Of a stretch of 64,000 nucleotides of DNA, positions 36,648 through 45,235 are shown piece after piece (position 1 is the first letter of the stretch; each line of letters opens with the position of its first letter). Below the pieces are notes generated by a model, which saw only the letters and a program-made list of their open reading frames with translations, was not told where the DNA came from and did not search any database. The position numbers and the translations under genes are program-made. This DNA comes from Gemmatimonadaceae bacterium (GTDB lineage: Bacteria; Gemmatimonadota; Gemmatimonadetes; Gemmatimonadales; Gemmatimonadaceae). Location: contig DASXUN010000015.1 of assembly GCA_036504815.1 (NCBI GenBank), positions 62,001 through 126,000 of the forward strand, given 5' to 3'.

Positions 36648-37019
36648 TCACGGGGACCGCTCAGGTGCCGAAATGAGCCCGGACGATGGGGATTGAGCGG
36701 TGGATGTCGCAGGCACCGATGCATCGAAGTCAGTGTCGAGAGCCGGTGGAGTCGTTTCTCCAGTCGTCTGCTTGACACCTTTGGCCTTCGCTTCGAGTTC
36801 GTCCTCCCAGCTCTTGAGAGATCTACTGAGGTCCCGAAACCCACTGAGGTTCCACGGCGGTGTAATCATCACGTTCTCGGGTTTGATTGAGCCGCATACC
36901 CGGAACATCCCGGCCTTGAACTCGGTGCCGAATGCGCTGTGGTCCTTCGGAAAGAGCGTCACGCGGCGACTCCGGCGCCGCTGACCCTTCGAATGTTGGG
37001 ATGAGCCCACTTCAGGCAT
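36648..37019 (-). CDS. Hypothetical protein upstream of the serine recombinase
   Basis: This possible 123-residue protein has a basic N-terminus (KGQRRRSRRVTLFPKD) and a charged helical middle (SRSLKSWEDELEAKAKG). Codon third positions are moderately GC-rich. The start at 37019 sits on a palindrome (TTCGGA, three bases, TCCGAA; 37019-37033). It lies on the same strand as the split recombinase, 159 bases upstream. I do not recognise the family, and the call is uncertain. Confidence 0.4.
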   Translation of the reverse strand: MPEVGSSQHSKGQRRRSRRVTLFPKDHSAFGTEFKAGMFRVCGSIKPENVMITPPWNLSGFRDLSRSLKSWEDELEAKAKGVKQTTGETTPPALDTDFDASVPATSTAQSPSSGLISAPERSP

Positions 37020-37033
37020 TCGGAATATCCGAA

Positions 37034-37647
37034 ATAGTCGGTGCACCGAGAGACATGCTTCTTGAGACGCGTGTTTCTTGGTGAATCGTCGACGTGACTC
37101 CGGTCGACGTGATGCGGAGTTCGCAGCGATTGCTGTTCCTGTTGATAGAGTAGCGTGCCGGAGTTTCTTTTGGTTAAACTCTTGGACCATCAACACTTAC
37201 GCGTTGAGACGCTACTCCACGCCTTGCCTCCGCACGCGGAGCAAGAATGAGGCTATGCGGTGCGCGTCGATACGATTGCCGGCGGCCGTAGAGGCTCCGT
37301 TGTCGTTGCGGGACGGGCCAGACGCGGCGATCCGCCGAAGCATCGCAGCAGCCTGCGATGTCTCGACGGATTGTGGTCGCGCCTCAGCGGCGGGCTGGAG
37401 TCACCGAGTTGTGTGCATGGGTGCGGACATCCTCTCTCGTCGTATCGAGGCGGACGAGCGCGCGTTTCTTACTCTGGCGCGCGGCAGCAGACGAGCTCAC
37501 GATACGAAGGACCGCTGGCGCGCATCCTTCCGTGCGCTCACTCTTCGCCCAGGAACAGACCGATATCCGTTAGCCCCAGTCACGATGACCGTGCAACCGA
37601 TCTTCGATCAGGTAGCGGCCGCGATGTATGTGGACCCAATCCTGTAG
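37034..37647. other. Stretch without a convincing gene
   Basis: No frame here has recognisable protein features. One plus-strand frame (37078-37647) runs in phase into the Ig-like metallopeptidase fragment that begins at 37648, separated by a single TAG, so this may hold the decayed 5' part of that gene. Confidence 0.4.
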
Positions 37648-38343
37648 CTTCTTAATGATTCCATATCCGGCGGGCATACCCACGACCATCCTAACCCGCC
37701 AACGGCGCGCGGCGCGCGACCGAAAGGCCATTTTGCCGGAGCCGGTCCCGTCGTCTCCCTAGTGACCGGCGCGGATGGGAATGCGCGGGCGACGTACGTC
37801 GCCTCTATCGTCGGTGGGACGGAACGCATCCGCGCCAATGCCCAGGGCGCTGATTCAACCGACCTTCGCTTGGTTCTCGCCATGCCGGGAATTGTGCCCG
37901 TCCGACGCAGCGGGAGCAACTACTTGATCGTTCCGACTAGCAACCATTTCCCCGCGGACAGTTTCGCTCAAGCTGGCGTGATCGAGGCAACGATGGATCT
38001 ATTCGCGCGGTACTTGGAGCTCAACCGGCAGTTCGCCACTCAGTATCCCTTCATCGGCGACCGGGGGAGGTTCCTCTTGACTGCGCTCGGATTGCCGCGA
38101 GGCGGTCTGTACGACTACAAGGCGACCTGGGCGCCGCCGCATGCGAGTCATCGCGAGGGTCTCGATGTAGACTTCAATGACGTCACCGATAGCGGCGCGG
38201 AATCAGGGCCCACTGCGGAGCGGCGCATGAAGCGTCTGTGCGAGCAGGTCCGATACAACGGCCGCGCCCTGAGTTGCGTGCTCGAACTCCCAAGGCAGCC
38301 GGGGCAGCATTTTCATATCGACTTCGAACGGAGTTTTCAATGA
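37648..38343 (+). pseudogene. 5'-truncated Ig-like domain / M15-type metallopeptidase
   Basis: The frame opens right after a TAG (37645-37647) without a start codon and reads SGGHTHDHPNPP, VVSLVTGADGNARATYVAS and IRANAQGADSTDLRLVL, the end of a bacterial Ig-like domain. A zinc-peptidase-like part follows, with HREGLDVDFND and GQHFHIDF. These fit the HxxGxxxD and HxH pattern of LAS/M15 murein peptidases. A GTG at 37762 could start a shorter protein but would cut the Ig-like domain in half. It overlaps the next gene by four bases (ATGA), as in an intact operon. Confidence 0.6.
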
Positions 38344-39275
38344 CGCTCGCCAAGCTCTTCGGAGGTACGACTGGGACGGTCCTTGTCGGACTCTTGATGC
38401 CTGCGCTACTGGCCGCCCAGGTCGGATCTCAGCGTCGGGACCCCGTAAACGGCATCGTGTACGTTAGCGTGCTGCTCGACGATGGCTCGTTTGGTGAAGT
38501 GCTGGTCACGCCGGCGGATCGCATCAATGCAGACGTCATCCCTGAGGTGACGAAGCTTGGCGGAGGTGCGTGGAAGTACCGGTTTCTGGTGCGGGTACGC
38601 GCCGGAAGCACGCAGCGTCTGATGTTCTTCGAGGTGCCGTGTCCGGAAAGCGCTGTCATCCACAACATCCAGGGGCTTGGGTTCAGCGCGCGCGAAGGCT
38701 CCTGGAACGCGGTGGCACGGCAGCAACTCACGGGTGACCGATGGATCTGCGAGGCCACCGGACCGGAACTATCGCCCGGGGATTCGCTCGTGGTGACGTT
38801 TGAGAGTGCGAACCTGCCGGGCTTTGACGCGCTACATGCCATCGGCGATGCCCCCGATGCGGTGTGGCCTTGCGGCGAATGTGCGAGTGACCCCAGGAAC
38901 AGGCCGGCACGCGCGGTCATCGATTTACTCGACGGTACCCGTGGCGGCTGGGCCGTGGTCCAGAGTCTGAGCCCACGGCGGCCGCCCAGTGCGGCGTCGA
39001 CGCCGGTCGAGACCTTGCATCTCCTGAACGAAGATCTCGCCTACGCCTGTGGGCCGCTCGCAGCCATCGGACCGTCCGGCATCTGTCAGAGTCTCCAGGC
39101 TAAGCTCAACGCGATGGACGCCTCCCTCACGCGCGGACAGGCATCGGCGACGGCCGGTGCGTTGGGCGCATTCGCGGCCGAACTCGACGCGCTTCGAGGA
39201 GAGCATATCACGGCGTCGGCGTACGCCGTGCTGTCGGTGCTGACCACGCATCTGCGCGACCAGCTGTCGCCGTAG
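38340..39275 (+). CDS. Secreted protein of unknown function
   Basis: This 311-residue protein has a signal peptide (TVLVGLLMPALLAAQ). The mature part has a beta-rich segment (FLVRVRAGSTQRLMFFEVP), a pair of cysteines in WPCGECASD, and a helical C-terminus. It starts inside the stop codon of the metallopeptidase fragment (ATGA). I do not recognise the family. Confidence 0.7.
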   Translation: MTLAKLFGGTTGTVLVGLLMPALLAAQVGSQRRDPVNGIVYVSVLLDDGSFGEVLVTPADRINADVIPEVTKLGGGAWKYRFLVRVRAGSTQRLMFFEVPCPESAVIHNIQGLGFSAREGSWNAVARQQLTGDRWICEATGPELSPGDSLVVTFESANLPGFDALHAIGDAPDAVWPCGECASDPRNRPARAVIDLLDGTRGGWAVVQSLSPRRPPSAASTPVETLHLLNEDLAYACGPLAAIGPSGICQSLQAKLNAMDASLTRGQASATAGALGAFAAELDALRGEHITASAYAVLSVLTTHLRDQLSP

Positions 39276-40078
39276 CGTGGTGCTCGAGAGGCTATGGCGA
39301 CAGGAAGGCCACTCGTTCGATACATGGGGGGCTGCGCGCGACGGCAGCAGCCAAGACGACGCAGCCGGCTTCGTGTGCCCCGGCGCACGTCGTCCAACAG
39401 GCGTCTCCGTCAGGTATTAACGGCGAGCTCGTCGTTCGGTAGCGATCCAGAGTCCTCCTGTCCGTCACCGACCTCGCCGTGCAGCGCGCCGAAGCGACGG
39501 CGCTTAGTACCACAGTTTCAGGTCTGACCAGCCGGGCGCGCGCGGCAGACGCCGCGACAAAGGGGGCTCCGCCCGGCACTACGCACGTCGACCGGAGCGT
39601 GCCAGCGATTCAGCACCTCTTGGCCCGCCTCGTCTTCCAGCAACGCCCGCCGGATCCCCAGCGCGTCATCGCGTGCTCCCGCTGGCAACGCCGCCATCAA
39701 GAAGCCGCCCGTCGGGCGCACTTCCGCCCGCACAGACATGACCCGCAACTGTAGTACTAGGCATCGTGCTGGGGGAAATGGAGGCTCGGGAGAAGACGGC
39801 CTACGAGCGGGTGGACGATCTTCCACTCATCGACGACTAGTGTTCCCTCGGTGAGTATCGGGCGCGCAGCTCTTGCCCGCACCGTCGCGTGGCGTTCGTG
39901 TGGGATGAACCGAACCGTCGTCACCTCGCAGGATGCGGCCCGGATCTGGCCGCCTCTGGACAACCGACCGCGTTTCGTCGAGTCTAGCGCGAGGGCGAAG
40001 GTCTCACCGGTTACTCCCCTGCAGCACACAGCAAGTCGCCACCATCACTCGCGCGTCCGCGCGTGTGGGAGGTTGAGT
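39276..40078. other. Gap before tcmP; possible small minus-strand gene at 39518-39739
   Basis: No clear gene is seen. A minus-strand frame from the ATG at 39739 to 39518 (73 residues, MSVRAEVRPTGGFLMAALP onward) has GC-rich third positions and may be a small gene, but nothing else supports it. The tcmP promoter should lie near 40000. Confidence 0.35.
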
Positions 40079-41188
40079 ATGAGTCAGAAGCCGCGAACCC
40101 TTCGATGGGCTCTCGATGAGCATTCGCACGCGAAGCACGCCGTCCTTCGAGAGTACCTGAAGGCGTGGCTGCCGATATCGGCCTTTTCGGAGGATTCGTT
40201 CCTCTTTGTGGACGGCTTCGCGGGCCCTGGTCGCTACTCGACCGGAGAGGAAGGCTCACCCATCATCGCCTTGCGTGCTTATCTGGAGCATAGGGCACGG
40301 CCGCACTTCACCGGCACTCCGTACTTCGCCTTTATCGAGGGTGACTGCGATCGGGCTGCCGCGCTGGAAGCGGAGGTGAAGCATACGCTCGACGGCGTGG
40401 CCTCTCCTCCGCCGTACGACGTGGAACACGGCACATTCCACGAGGTGCTGGCCTCGCTGCGCGATCACCTCACGGAGCGCCGGCTGCACCTGAAGCCGGC
40501 GTTTGTCATGGTTGATCCGTTCGGCATCGCGGACACGCCGATGTCGGATTTGGTTTGGCTGATATCGAATCCCAAATGCGAACTGTACGTGTCGTTGATG
40601 GCATCGTTCATCACACGCTTCGAAGGAACGGAGAGCTTCGAGCAAGCACTCGACGCGCTCTACGGCACCCACGCCTGGCACGACTTCACCGATCTGCCGC
40701 ACCCGGAGAAGCGAGTGGCGCTGCTGAACCTGTATGAGCGGCAGTTGCGCACGGCGAGGCCGGGTCTGCTGGTCCTGCGCTTTGATCTTTACGACGGCAA
40801 CGTCTACAAGTACACCATCTTTCACGCGTCGCGGCACGAACGGGCGTGCGAACGCATGAAGCAGGCGATCTGGACGCTGGACCCGAGCGGGCGTTTCCAG
40901 TTTCGTGGACGCGGGGATGTGGATCAGCTCAGCCTGTTCGGACCGCGGCCGTGGAGTGAGGCGCTGTGCCGAGAGTTGCTCGAACGGATCCCGCCCTCCC
41001 CTGCGTGGACGATGGTGGCGGAGCTCGAGATCTACCTGCGATCAGATCGCACCCGCTTCCACCCGGGGCAACTGAAGACTGCCCTCAAAGACCTGGAGCG
41101 CGATGGCCAAATCGTGGCCGACCCTTCGACGCGCCGCCGACACGGTGAGTTTCCATCCCGCACGAGGGTACAGCGCGCGTCGCCCTAG
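40079..41188 (+). CDS. tcmP: Three-Cys-motif partner protein TcmP
   Basis: This 369-residue protein matches TcmP, named for its constant pairing with a three-cysteine protein. Recognisable stretches are WALDEHSHAKHAVLREYL, LFVDGFAGPGRY and FVMVDPFGIADTPMSDL, which suggest a Rossmann-like, methyltransferase-related fold. GGGAGG precedes the ATG. The gene converges on its DUF5131 partner, and the two stop codons overlap within CTAG at 41185-41188. The pair is common on mobile and defence islands; its reaction is not known to me. Confidence 0.88.
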   Translation: MSQKPRTLRWALDEHSHAKHAVLREYLKAWLPISAFSEDSFLFVDGFAGPGRYSTGEEGSPIIALRAYLEHRARPHFTGTPYFAFIEGDCDRAAALEAEVKHTLDGVASPPPYDVEHGTFHEVLASLRDHLTERRLHLKPAFVMVDPFGIADTPMSDLVWLISNPKCELYVSLMASFITRFEGTESFEQALDALYGTHAWHDFTDLPHPEKRVALLNLYERQLRTARPGLLVLRFDLYDGNVYKYTIFHASRHERACERMKQAIWTLDPSGRFQFRGRGDVDQLSLFGPRPWSEALCRELLERIPPSPAWTMVAELEIYLRSDRTRFHPGQLKTALKDLERDGQIVADPSTRRRHGEFPSRTRVQRASP

Positions 41189-41931
41189 ATGACCGCGCGT
41201 TCACGCGGGTATTCGTCCCACGTGCGGCCATCGAGTTCACGGCCACCGGCCTTCGGGGTAAAACCGCCCCATTGCTTCCAGAAGAAGCGGATCCTCCGTC
41301 GGCGACACAACGCGCGCAACCCACGCGCCCATCGGATGTCGACCGGGCGATACCCTGGTCCGCTCTCCCCGCCGCCGATGATCCAGTCGATCCCGCTGAC
41401 GTCGAGGTCATCGAGCGGTCCGAGCAGCGGCTCCGCGGAGATGAACCGCACCGCGGCAGGGATCGCGCGCAACGCGTTGGCGCGGTGCGCCACGTCCATG
41501 TTCTCAATCGACGTCCCCATCCAGATATTCGGGCTCCAGTTCAGCCGGTCGGCAAGGCGCACCGCGCGCTCCGGTCGCTTCGTCAGGAGTTGGAACTGAT
41601 GCTGGCCACACTCGTTCATCACCGCGAAGACCCGCTGGATGTGCTCCAGGGAGAAGTGCGCGTGAAAGACGTCGCTCATCGAGTTGACGAAGACGCGACG
41701 GGGCTCCTTCCACTTCCGCGGCAGTTCGAGGCGATCGATCCAGAAGCGTGGAGCGAACGGATCGTCGCGATTCGCGGAGGACTCCCGCACGGGCGGCTGC
41801 TGTAGGTAGAGCTGCCGTGTGCGTCGATAGGCCACGACCTGCGCGTAACAGTGATCGCAACCAGCGGAGATCTTCGTGCACCCCGTCATCGGGTTCCACG
41901 TTTCGTCGGTCCACTCGATCTTGGTCGGCAT
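41185..41931 (-). CDS. Phage Gp37/Gp68-like (DUF5131) three-Cys protein
   Basis: This 248-residue protein opens TKIEWTDETWNPMTGCTKIS, followed by AGCDHCYA, so its N-terminus carries the three cysteines (CX6CX2C) of a radical-SAM-like iron-sulphur site. It continues with RVFVNSMSDVFH and FQLLTKRPERAV, as in phage Gp37/Gp68 proteins. It is the usual partner of TcmP, encoded convergently. The ATG at 41929-41931 fits the family start; the longer open frame upstream does not. Confidence 0.9.
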   Translation of the reverse strand: MPTKIEWTDETWNPMTGCTKISAGCDHCYAQVVAYRRTRQLYLQQPPVRESSANRDDPFAPRFWIDRLELPRKWKEPRRVFVNSMSDVFHAHFSLEHIQRVFAVMNECGQHQFQLLTKRPERAVRLADRLNWSPNIWMGTSIENMDVAHRANALRAIPAAVRFISAEPLLGPLDDLDVSGIDWIIGGGESGPGYRPVDIRWARGLRALCRRRRIRFFWKQWGGFTPKAGGRELDGRTWDEYPRERAVI

Positions 41932-42290
41932 CGAGCGCTCCGGCTCAGGGTGATAGTGCCAAGAATGGCGGCACGGCTCGACCGCCGCAACCGCAACGCG
42001 GACCGGAGTTCGAAGGTCGACGAGTCGATGACCATGATGTATCGACTGCTGGGCCATATCGAGCGACCCATCGGGAAGGTTGCGCCGACGAGCGGTTGCA
42101 CCGCGCAGCGCGAGACCGACACGCGCTCGCAGCGTGTGCCCGTGCGCTGACGCACCTCGTCGACGACCTGGAACAGGTCCCGAGTGCCACGGCCTACGAG
42201 ACAACGCGGGTTCCCTGCGGGATGCCGTGTCCGCCGCTCGCGAAGCTACCACGACCCTCTGCGTGTGCTGTACCACCGCGACTGCCAGCG
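41932..42290. other. Gap between DUF5131 and E1 genes
   Basis: I see no gene. The stretch follows the E1 gene's stop and precedes the DUF5131 gene on the same strand, so it should hold a terminator or a promoter; neither is obvious. Confidence 0.45.
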
Positions 42291-43694
42291 CTAACCCCAG
42301 AGTGACCGATTCACCTGCCGCATGCTGGCGCTGCCGCAGAACACGCAGTTTGCGTCTGCCAATCGTCGCCGACGGCGAGACGCGAGAGGCGGCCGCCAGG
42401 CGCTGACGCTCCAGTAGTTGTCGCTTCTAGGAGGGCCACTCGTCAAGCGCCGCGCCAGCTCCAGGGCGAGCAATGTGCCGGCGAGCGCACTGATGAAGGC
42501 GAAGGGCGCCAACACGCGTTCGTCCGCCGTCGCCGCCAGCGCTCCCGAGGCGCACAACTGCTTGAACAGCGTGTCGTAGGCCGCCCCCTCGATATCGGCG
42601 ATGACAAGGTGCGGGTGACGTTTCGCAATCCGAGCGGCGGCCCGCGAACTGATGCGTGATTCTCGAACATCCGTCACTGTGACATCGAGATGATCCGCGA
42701 TATGTTGTTCAAGCGAATACTCCGCTTCGTCGGCGCGGTAGATACACGCCAAGCAGGCGGCCGTCGTCGGTTGGCGGTGATGATGGATGACCACTTCGTG
42801 AATGCCGGTGGTCGAGGCGTCGAACACCTCGCCTGGACACTCATTCTGCAGCTCGCGTCGCGCGCGACGACTATCAACCGCGACGATGAGACGAGGTAAC
42901 CATGCGCCATTCGTCTTCATTGGGAGGTTCTGGAGCCGCGCCCTGTAGCCCCGAAGCGTCAATTGCGCGAAGTCCGCGCGCGCCTTCTCGGCGAGACACA
43001 GAGCCTTCGCTTGGCCGATATTGGGCGGATTGAAATAGAGCTGTCGATTCAGGTTACCTGACGCCACGACATCGTCGTCCGCGATGACCAAGTCTCCGGA
43101 CACCGGGAGATGCCGAAGCGCCCAGAGAAATCCGTTTCCGATGGCGCCCGCGCCTGCCAGATACGCGGTCCCCACATCAAACGGGGTGGTAAGTTGCACA
43201 TCGTCGAGCCCTACCACGGCGAACGACAGACGAAACGGCAGGCGCAGCGGCACCGGACCCGATTGCGGCATGGTTTGGGGCAGAAGCGCGCGGATGGCGG
43301 CCGCAGCGATGTAACACGCCGCGAGCGCCACGTAGGGTCGCGACACGGGAACGTCGAGAGCCGCGGGGAGCTTCGCGTCGTCGATCGTGAGGCCCGCACG
43401 ATCGAGGACCGCGAATCGGCGTGGTGCCGTGCTCCTCGGTGTGGTCGCTCCCACAACGACCTCAAGCTCCGGCACGAAGCCCTCAGACGTCATGCTGACG
43501 TGGGTCACGGAACGCGCCAATAACTCGATCACGTCCTGCGCGAGGGCGAAGGCGGTCGCGTCGCTCGCTGGAGCGCTGACCAGCACATGGCGGTCCAGCG
43601 TGCGCTCAGCCTCATCGACGCTGAGTCCGGCGGCGCGGGCGAGCGTGCGAGCATTCTCTGATCGGGCCTCCTGCGTCAGGAGAGATCCAGGCAT
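42291..43694 (-). CDS. E1-like (ThiF family) adenylyltransferase of a ubiquitin-like system
   Basis: This 467-residue protein would adenylate the C-terminal glycine of the small Ubl protein. The ATP site is AGAGAIGNGFLWALR (181-186 core), with LVIADDDVVASGNLNRQLYF carrying the acidic and N/R/Q residues typical of E1 enzymes. Two CxxC pairs (CLAC near 314-317 and CVFC near the C-terminus) probably bind zinc. The N-terminal 150 residues are an extra domain I do not recognise. GGGAGG precedes the ATG, which overlaps the JAB gene by 19 bases. Confidence 0.9.
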   Translation of the reverse strand: MPGSLLTQEARSENARTLARAAGLSVDEAERTLDRHVLVSAPASDATAFALAQDVIELLARSVTHVSMTSEGFVPELEVVVGATTPRSTAPRRFAVLDRAGLTIDDAKLPAALDVPVSRPYVALAACYIAAAAIRALLPQTMPQSGPVPLRLPFRLSFAVVGLDDVQLTTPFDVGTAYLAGAGAIGNGFLWALRHLPVSGDLVIADDDVVASGNLNRQLYFNPPNIGQAKALCLAEKARADFAQLTLRGYRARLQNLPMKTNGAWLPRLIVAVDSRRARRELQNECPGEVFDASTTGIHEVVIHHHRQPTTAACLACIYRADEAEYSLEQHIADHLDVTVTDVRESRISSRAAARIAKRHPHLVIADIEGAAYDTLFKQLCASGALAATADERVLAPFAFISALAGTLLALELARRLTSGPPRSDNYWSVSAWRPPLASRRRRRLADANCVFCGSASMRQVNRSLWG

Positions 43695-44137
43695 GTGTCC
43701 ACCTCCCGTGCGGGCACCGCACACCAAACATTGCTGGCGTTCAGGCGGAAGACCCTCACATCGTCCGCGAAAGTCCGGTCCTCGGTGTTGAGGGCGAACT
43801 GGGGCAGGACCAGCGAGAGCGCCCCTTCATGGCGAATGATGGCCCACGTATCATCCGCGACTGAATGGAATGCGTCGCGCGGATGCGTGTGCACCTGGGC
43901 TGCCACCATCAATCGTTCACGTCGAAGATGTGCCTTGAGCTCGCGCATGCTCGCTGGCGGAATCCGGAAGAGATCCGCGCGCGCTTCCTGCATTGGCCGA
44001 TAGCATTCGGTGACCACGATGGAGTCGCCCGCTCGTCGACCAAGCCAAAGCACCACGCACTCCACGCGCGTGCGTCCCGTCTCCTGAAGTACTGAGAGCG
44101 TTGTCGCGCGCAGCGACGCGTTCACCCGGACTCGCAT
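43676..44137 (-). CDS. JAB/MPN-type metallopeptidase (deubiquitinase-like)
   Basis: This 153-residue protein has a JAMM zinc site: VHTHPRDAFHSVADD, with His83, His85, Ser92 and Asp95 and the upstream Glu44 in VVTECYRP. The spacing fits HxHPx5SxxD, one residue shorter than the eukaryotic form. In bacterial ubiquitin-like operons such enzymes trim or remove the Ubl protein. Its ATG overlaps the stop of the CEHH gene (ATGA), so it is coupled within the operon. Confidence 0.88.
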   Translation of the reverse strand: MRVRVNASLRATTLSVLQETGRTRVECVVLWLGRRAGDSIVVTECYRPMQEARADLFRIPPASMRELKAHLRRERLMVAAQVHTHPRDAFHSVADDTWAIIRHEGALSLVLPQFALNTEDRTFADDVRVFRLNASNVWCAVPAREVDTCLDLS

Positions 44138-44574
44138 CAGCCGGCTCCTTTTCGCCAGGCGTGCCAAAGCTTTGTCAGTAATCCGCCAAGCGAGTATTCG
44201 TCCAGTGTTTTCAACGGTTCCCACGGATCATTCAAATGGCTCGGATGGCAGTGGTACTCGCGCGACCCGCGCATGCAAACGAAGGGTCGACCGGTCGTGG
44301 GATGTGGACTGTTGTTGAACACGCCGGTGGGGTTCGGCAGGAGTTGCGATAGCGCCGTCCCCGTCGCGTCGAGGAGTGCGATGGACGCGGGCGTGTCATT
44401 CCAATCGTCGCACGTCAATCGCACGCGGAGCGTCGTGCGCCCAGCGGCCGCAAAGGAACAATCAAGATCAGGGAACTCCTGGGTATGCAAGATCCAGCCG
44501 CGCTGCGCGAGGAGCGACGCTGGAATGCGCGCGACCTCCTCGCGAAAGCGGGCTTTGGCAGCTTCGGGGTGCAC
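44137..44574 (-). CDS. CEHH-type putative metal-binding protein in the E2 position
   Basis: This 145-residue protein carries the motif FVCMRGSREYHCHPSHLNDPW, with Cys100, Glu106, His108, His110 and His113. This is the pattern of the predicted metal-binding (CEHH) proteins known only from bacterial ubiquitin-like operons. The earlier part (TTLRVRLTCDDWNDTPASI) is compatible with an E2-like beta-meander, but no HPN motif is seen. The GTG at 44574 follows GGAGG by six bases. Whether it acts as an E2 carrier through Cys100 or in another way is unknown. Confidence 0.75.
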   Translation of the reverse strand: MHPEAAKARFREEVARIPASLLAQRGWILHTQEFPDLDCSFAAAGRTTLRVRLTCDDWNDTPASIALLDATGTALSQLLPNPTGVFNNSPHPTTGRPFVCMRGSREYHCHPSHLNDPWEPLKTLDEYSLGGLLTKLWHAWRKGAG

Positions 44575-44576
44575 GG

Positions 44577-44888
44577 CTACCCTCCCCCGCCTTCCGGGGG
44601 GCCCCAATCCAGCTCCACCCGTCCCTGGAGGTGGTTCTCGAGGTAACTCCTCGTGGGATCCACCTGACGCAGGCCGCCATCATCGGAGACCGTGACGAGC
44701 CACCCGTCGGTGCTCGTGAGGTGCAGGGCGTGCGCCGCTGCCTTGAGCACCACCGACACTTTCTGGTGCGGCGGAATCTCCTGGTACCCTTCCTCGGGAT
44801 AGAGTCCGGCGGTCGTGGAAACCGAGACCTGCACCTTCTCGGCCCGCTCGACCGCCGCGTTCAGGTGGGACTGCGCAAGATCGCTCAC
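44577..44888 (-). CDS. Ubiquitin-like protein with C-terminal glycines
   Basis: This 103-residue protein ends GPPEGGGG, so an activatable glycine tail is already exposed and no trimming is required. Residues 40-95 (HQKVSVVLKAAAHALHL, WLVTVSDDGGL) fit a beta-grasp fold. Residues 1-30 form a separate helical and polar extension. It starts with GTG after GGAGG and ends two bases before the CEHH start. It is the first gene of the operon and has a consensus promoter. Confidence 0.8.
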   Translation of the reverse strand: MSDLAQSHLNAAVERAEKVQVSVSTTAGLYPEEGYQEIPPHQKVSVVLKAAAHALHLTSTDGWLVTVSDDGGLRQVDPTRSYLENHLQGRVELDWGPPEGGGG

Positions 44889-44918
44889 GGAACCTCCGAC
44901 GCTAAATGATGGTACTGT

Positions 44919-44947
44919 AGTTTATGGCCAGTTTATACATATGTCAA
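44919..44947 (-). promoter_or_regulatory. Promoter of the ubiquitin-like operon
   Basis: On the minus strand a perfect TTGACA (44942-44947) is separated by 17 bases from TAAACT (44919-44924). It is one of the strongest promoter matches in the window. It lies inside the repeated GGCCAGTTT sites, so it is likely repressed. Confidence 0.75.
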
Positions 44948-44957
44948 TGGCCAGTTT
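44924..44957. promoter_or_regulatory. Operator-like direct repeats and palindrome between divergent operons
   Basis: ATGGCCAGTTT occurs at 44924-44934 and 44947-44957 (23-base period), with a related GGGCCATTT at 44981-44989. The palindrome ACATATGT lies between them (44937-44944). The sites cover the ubiquitin-like operon promoter. The RHH and XRE proteins encoded divergently are the obvious candidates to bind here. Confidence 0.6.
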
Positions 44958-45025
44958 TCACACTATTTGTCTTGCGTAATGGGCCATTTGTTGTTACCTT
45001 ACAGGTCGCTCACAGGGGGGGACGT

Positions 45026-45235
45026 ATGGATCGCCGACAGATGACGCTGATGCTAAGCGACCGCGAAATGACGGTGCTCGATGAGCTCTCTGCGCGCCGT
45101 GGGATGTCGAAGACCGCACTCGTTCGTCAGGCGCTGAGGCTTTATCAGTCGATCACCGAGCGCATTGCCTCCGGCGACAAGCTCTTCATGGAACACCCGC
45201 ACACGAAGGAGAAGGCAGAGCTCGTCGTGCTATGA
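45026..45235 (+). CDS. Ribbon-helix-helix DNA-binding protein
   Basis: This 69-residue protein (RQMTLMLSDREMTVLDELS, then RGMSKTALVRQALRLYQS) has the CopG/Arc ribbon-helix-helix fold. It is the first gene of a four-gene operon in which each start overlaps the previous stop. Next to a GNAT gene, it resembles the antitoxin of RHH-GNAT toxin-antitoxin pairs. It is well placed to repress the divergent promoters just upstream. Confidence 0.85.
   Translation: MDRRQMTLMLSDREMTVLDELSARRGMSKTALVRQALRLYQSITERIASGDKLFMEHPHTKEKAELVVL

Noticed and set aside
37762-37764. GTG as the true start of the Ig-like metallopeptidase
   Set aside because: Recognisable Ig-domain residues continue in frame upstream to 37648, so this start would bisect the domain and has no clear ribosome site.
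41932-42276. N-terminal extension of the DUF5131 protein
   Set aside because: The frame is open but the family begins at the TKIEWTDETWNPMTGC stretch, and the upstream residues are Arg-rich without similarity to it.
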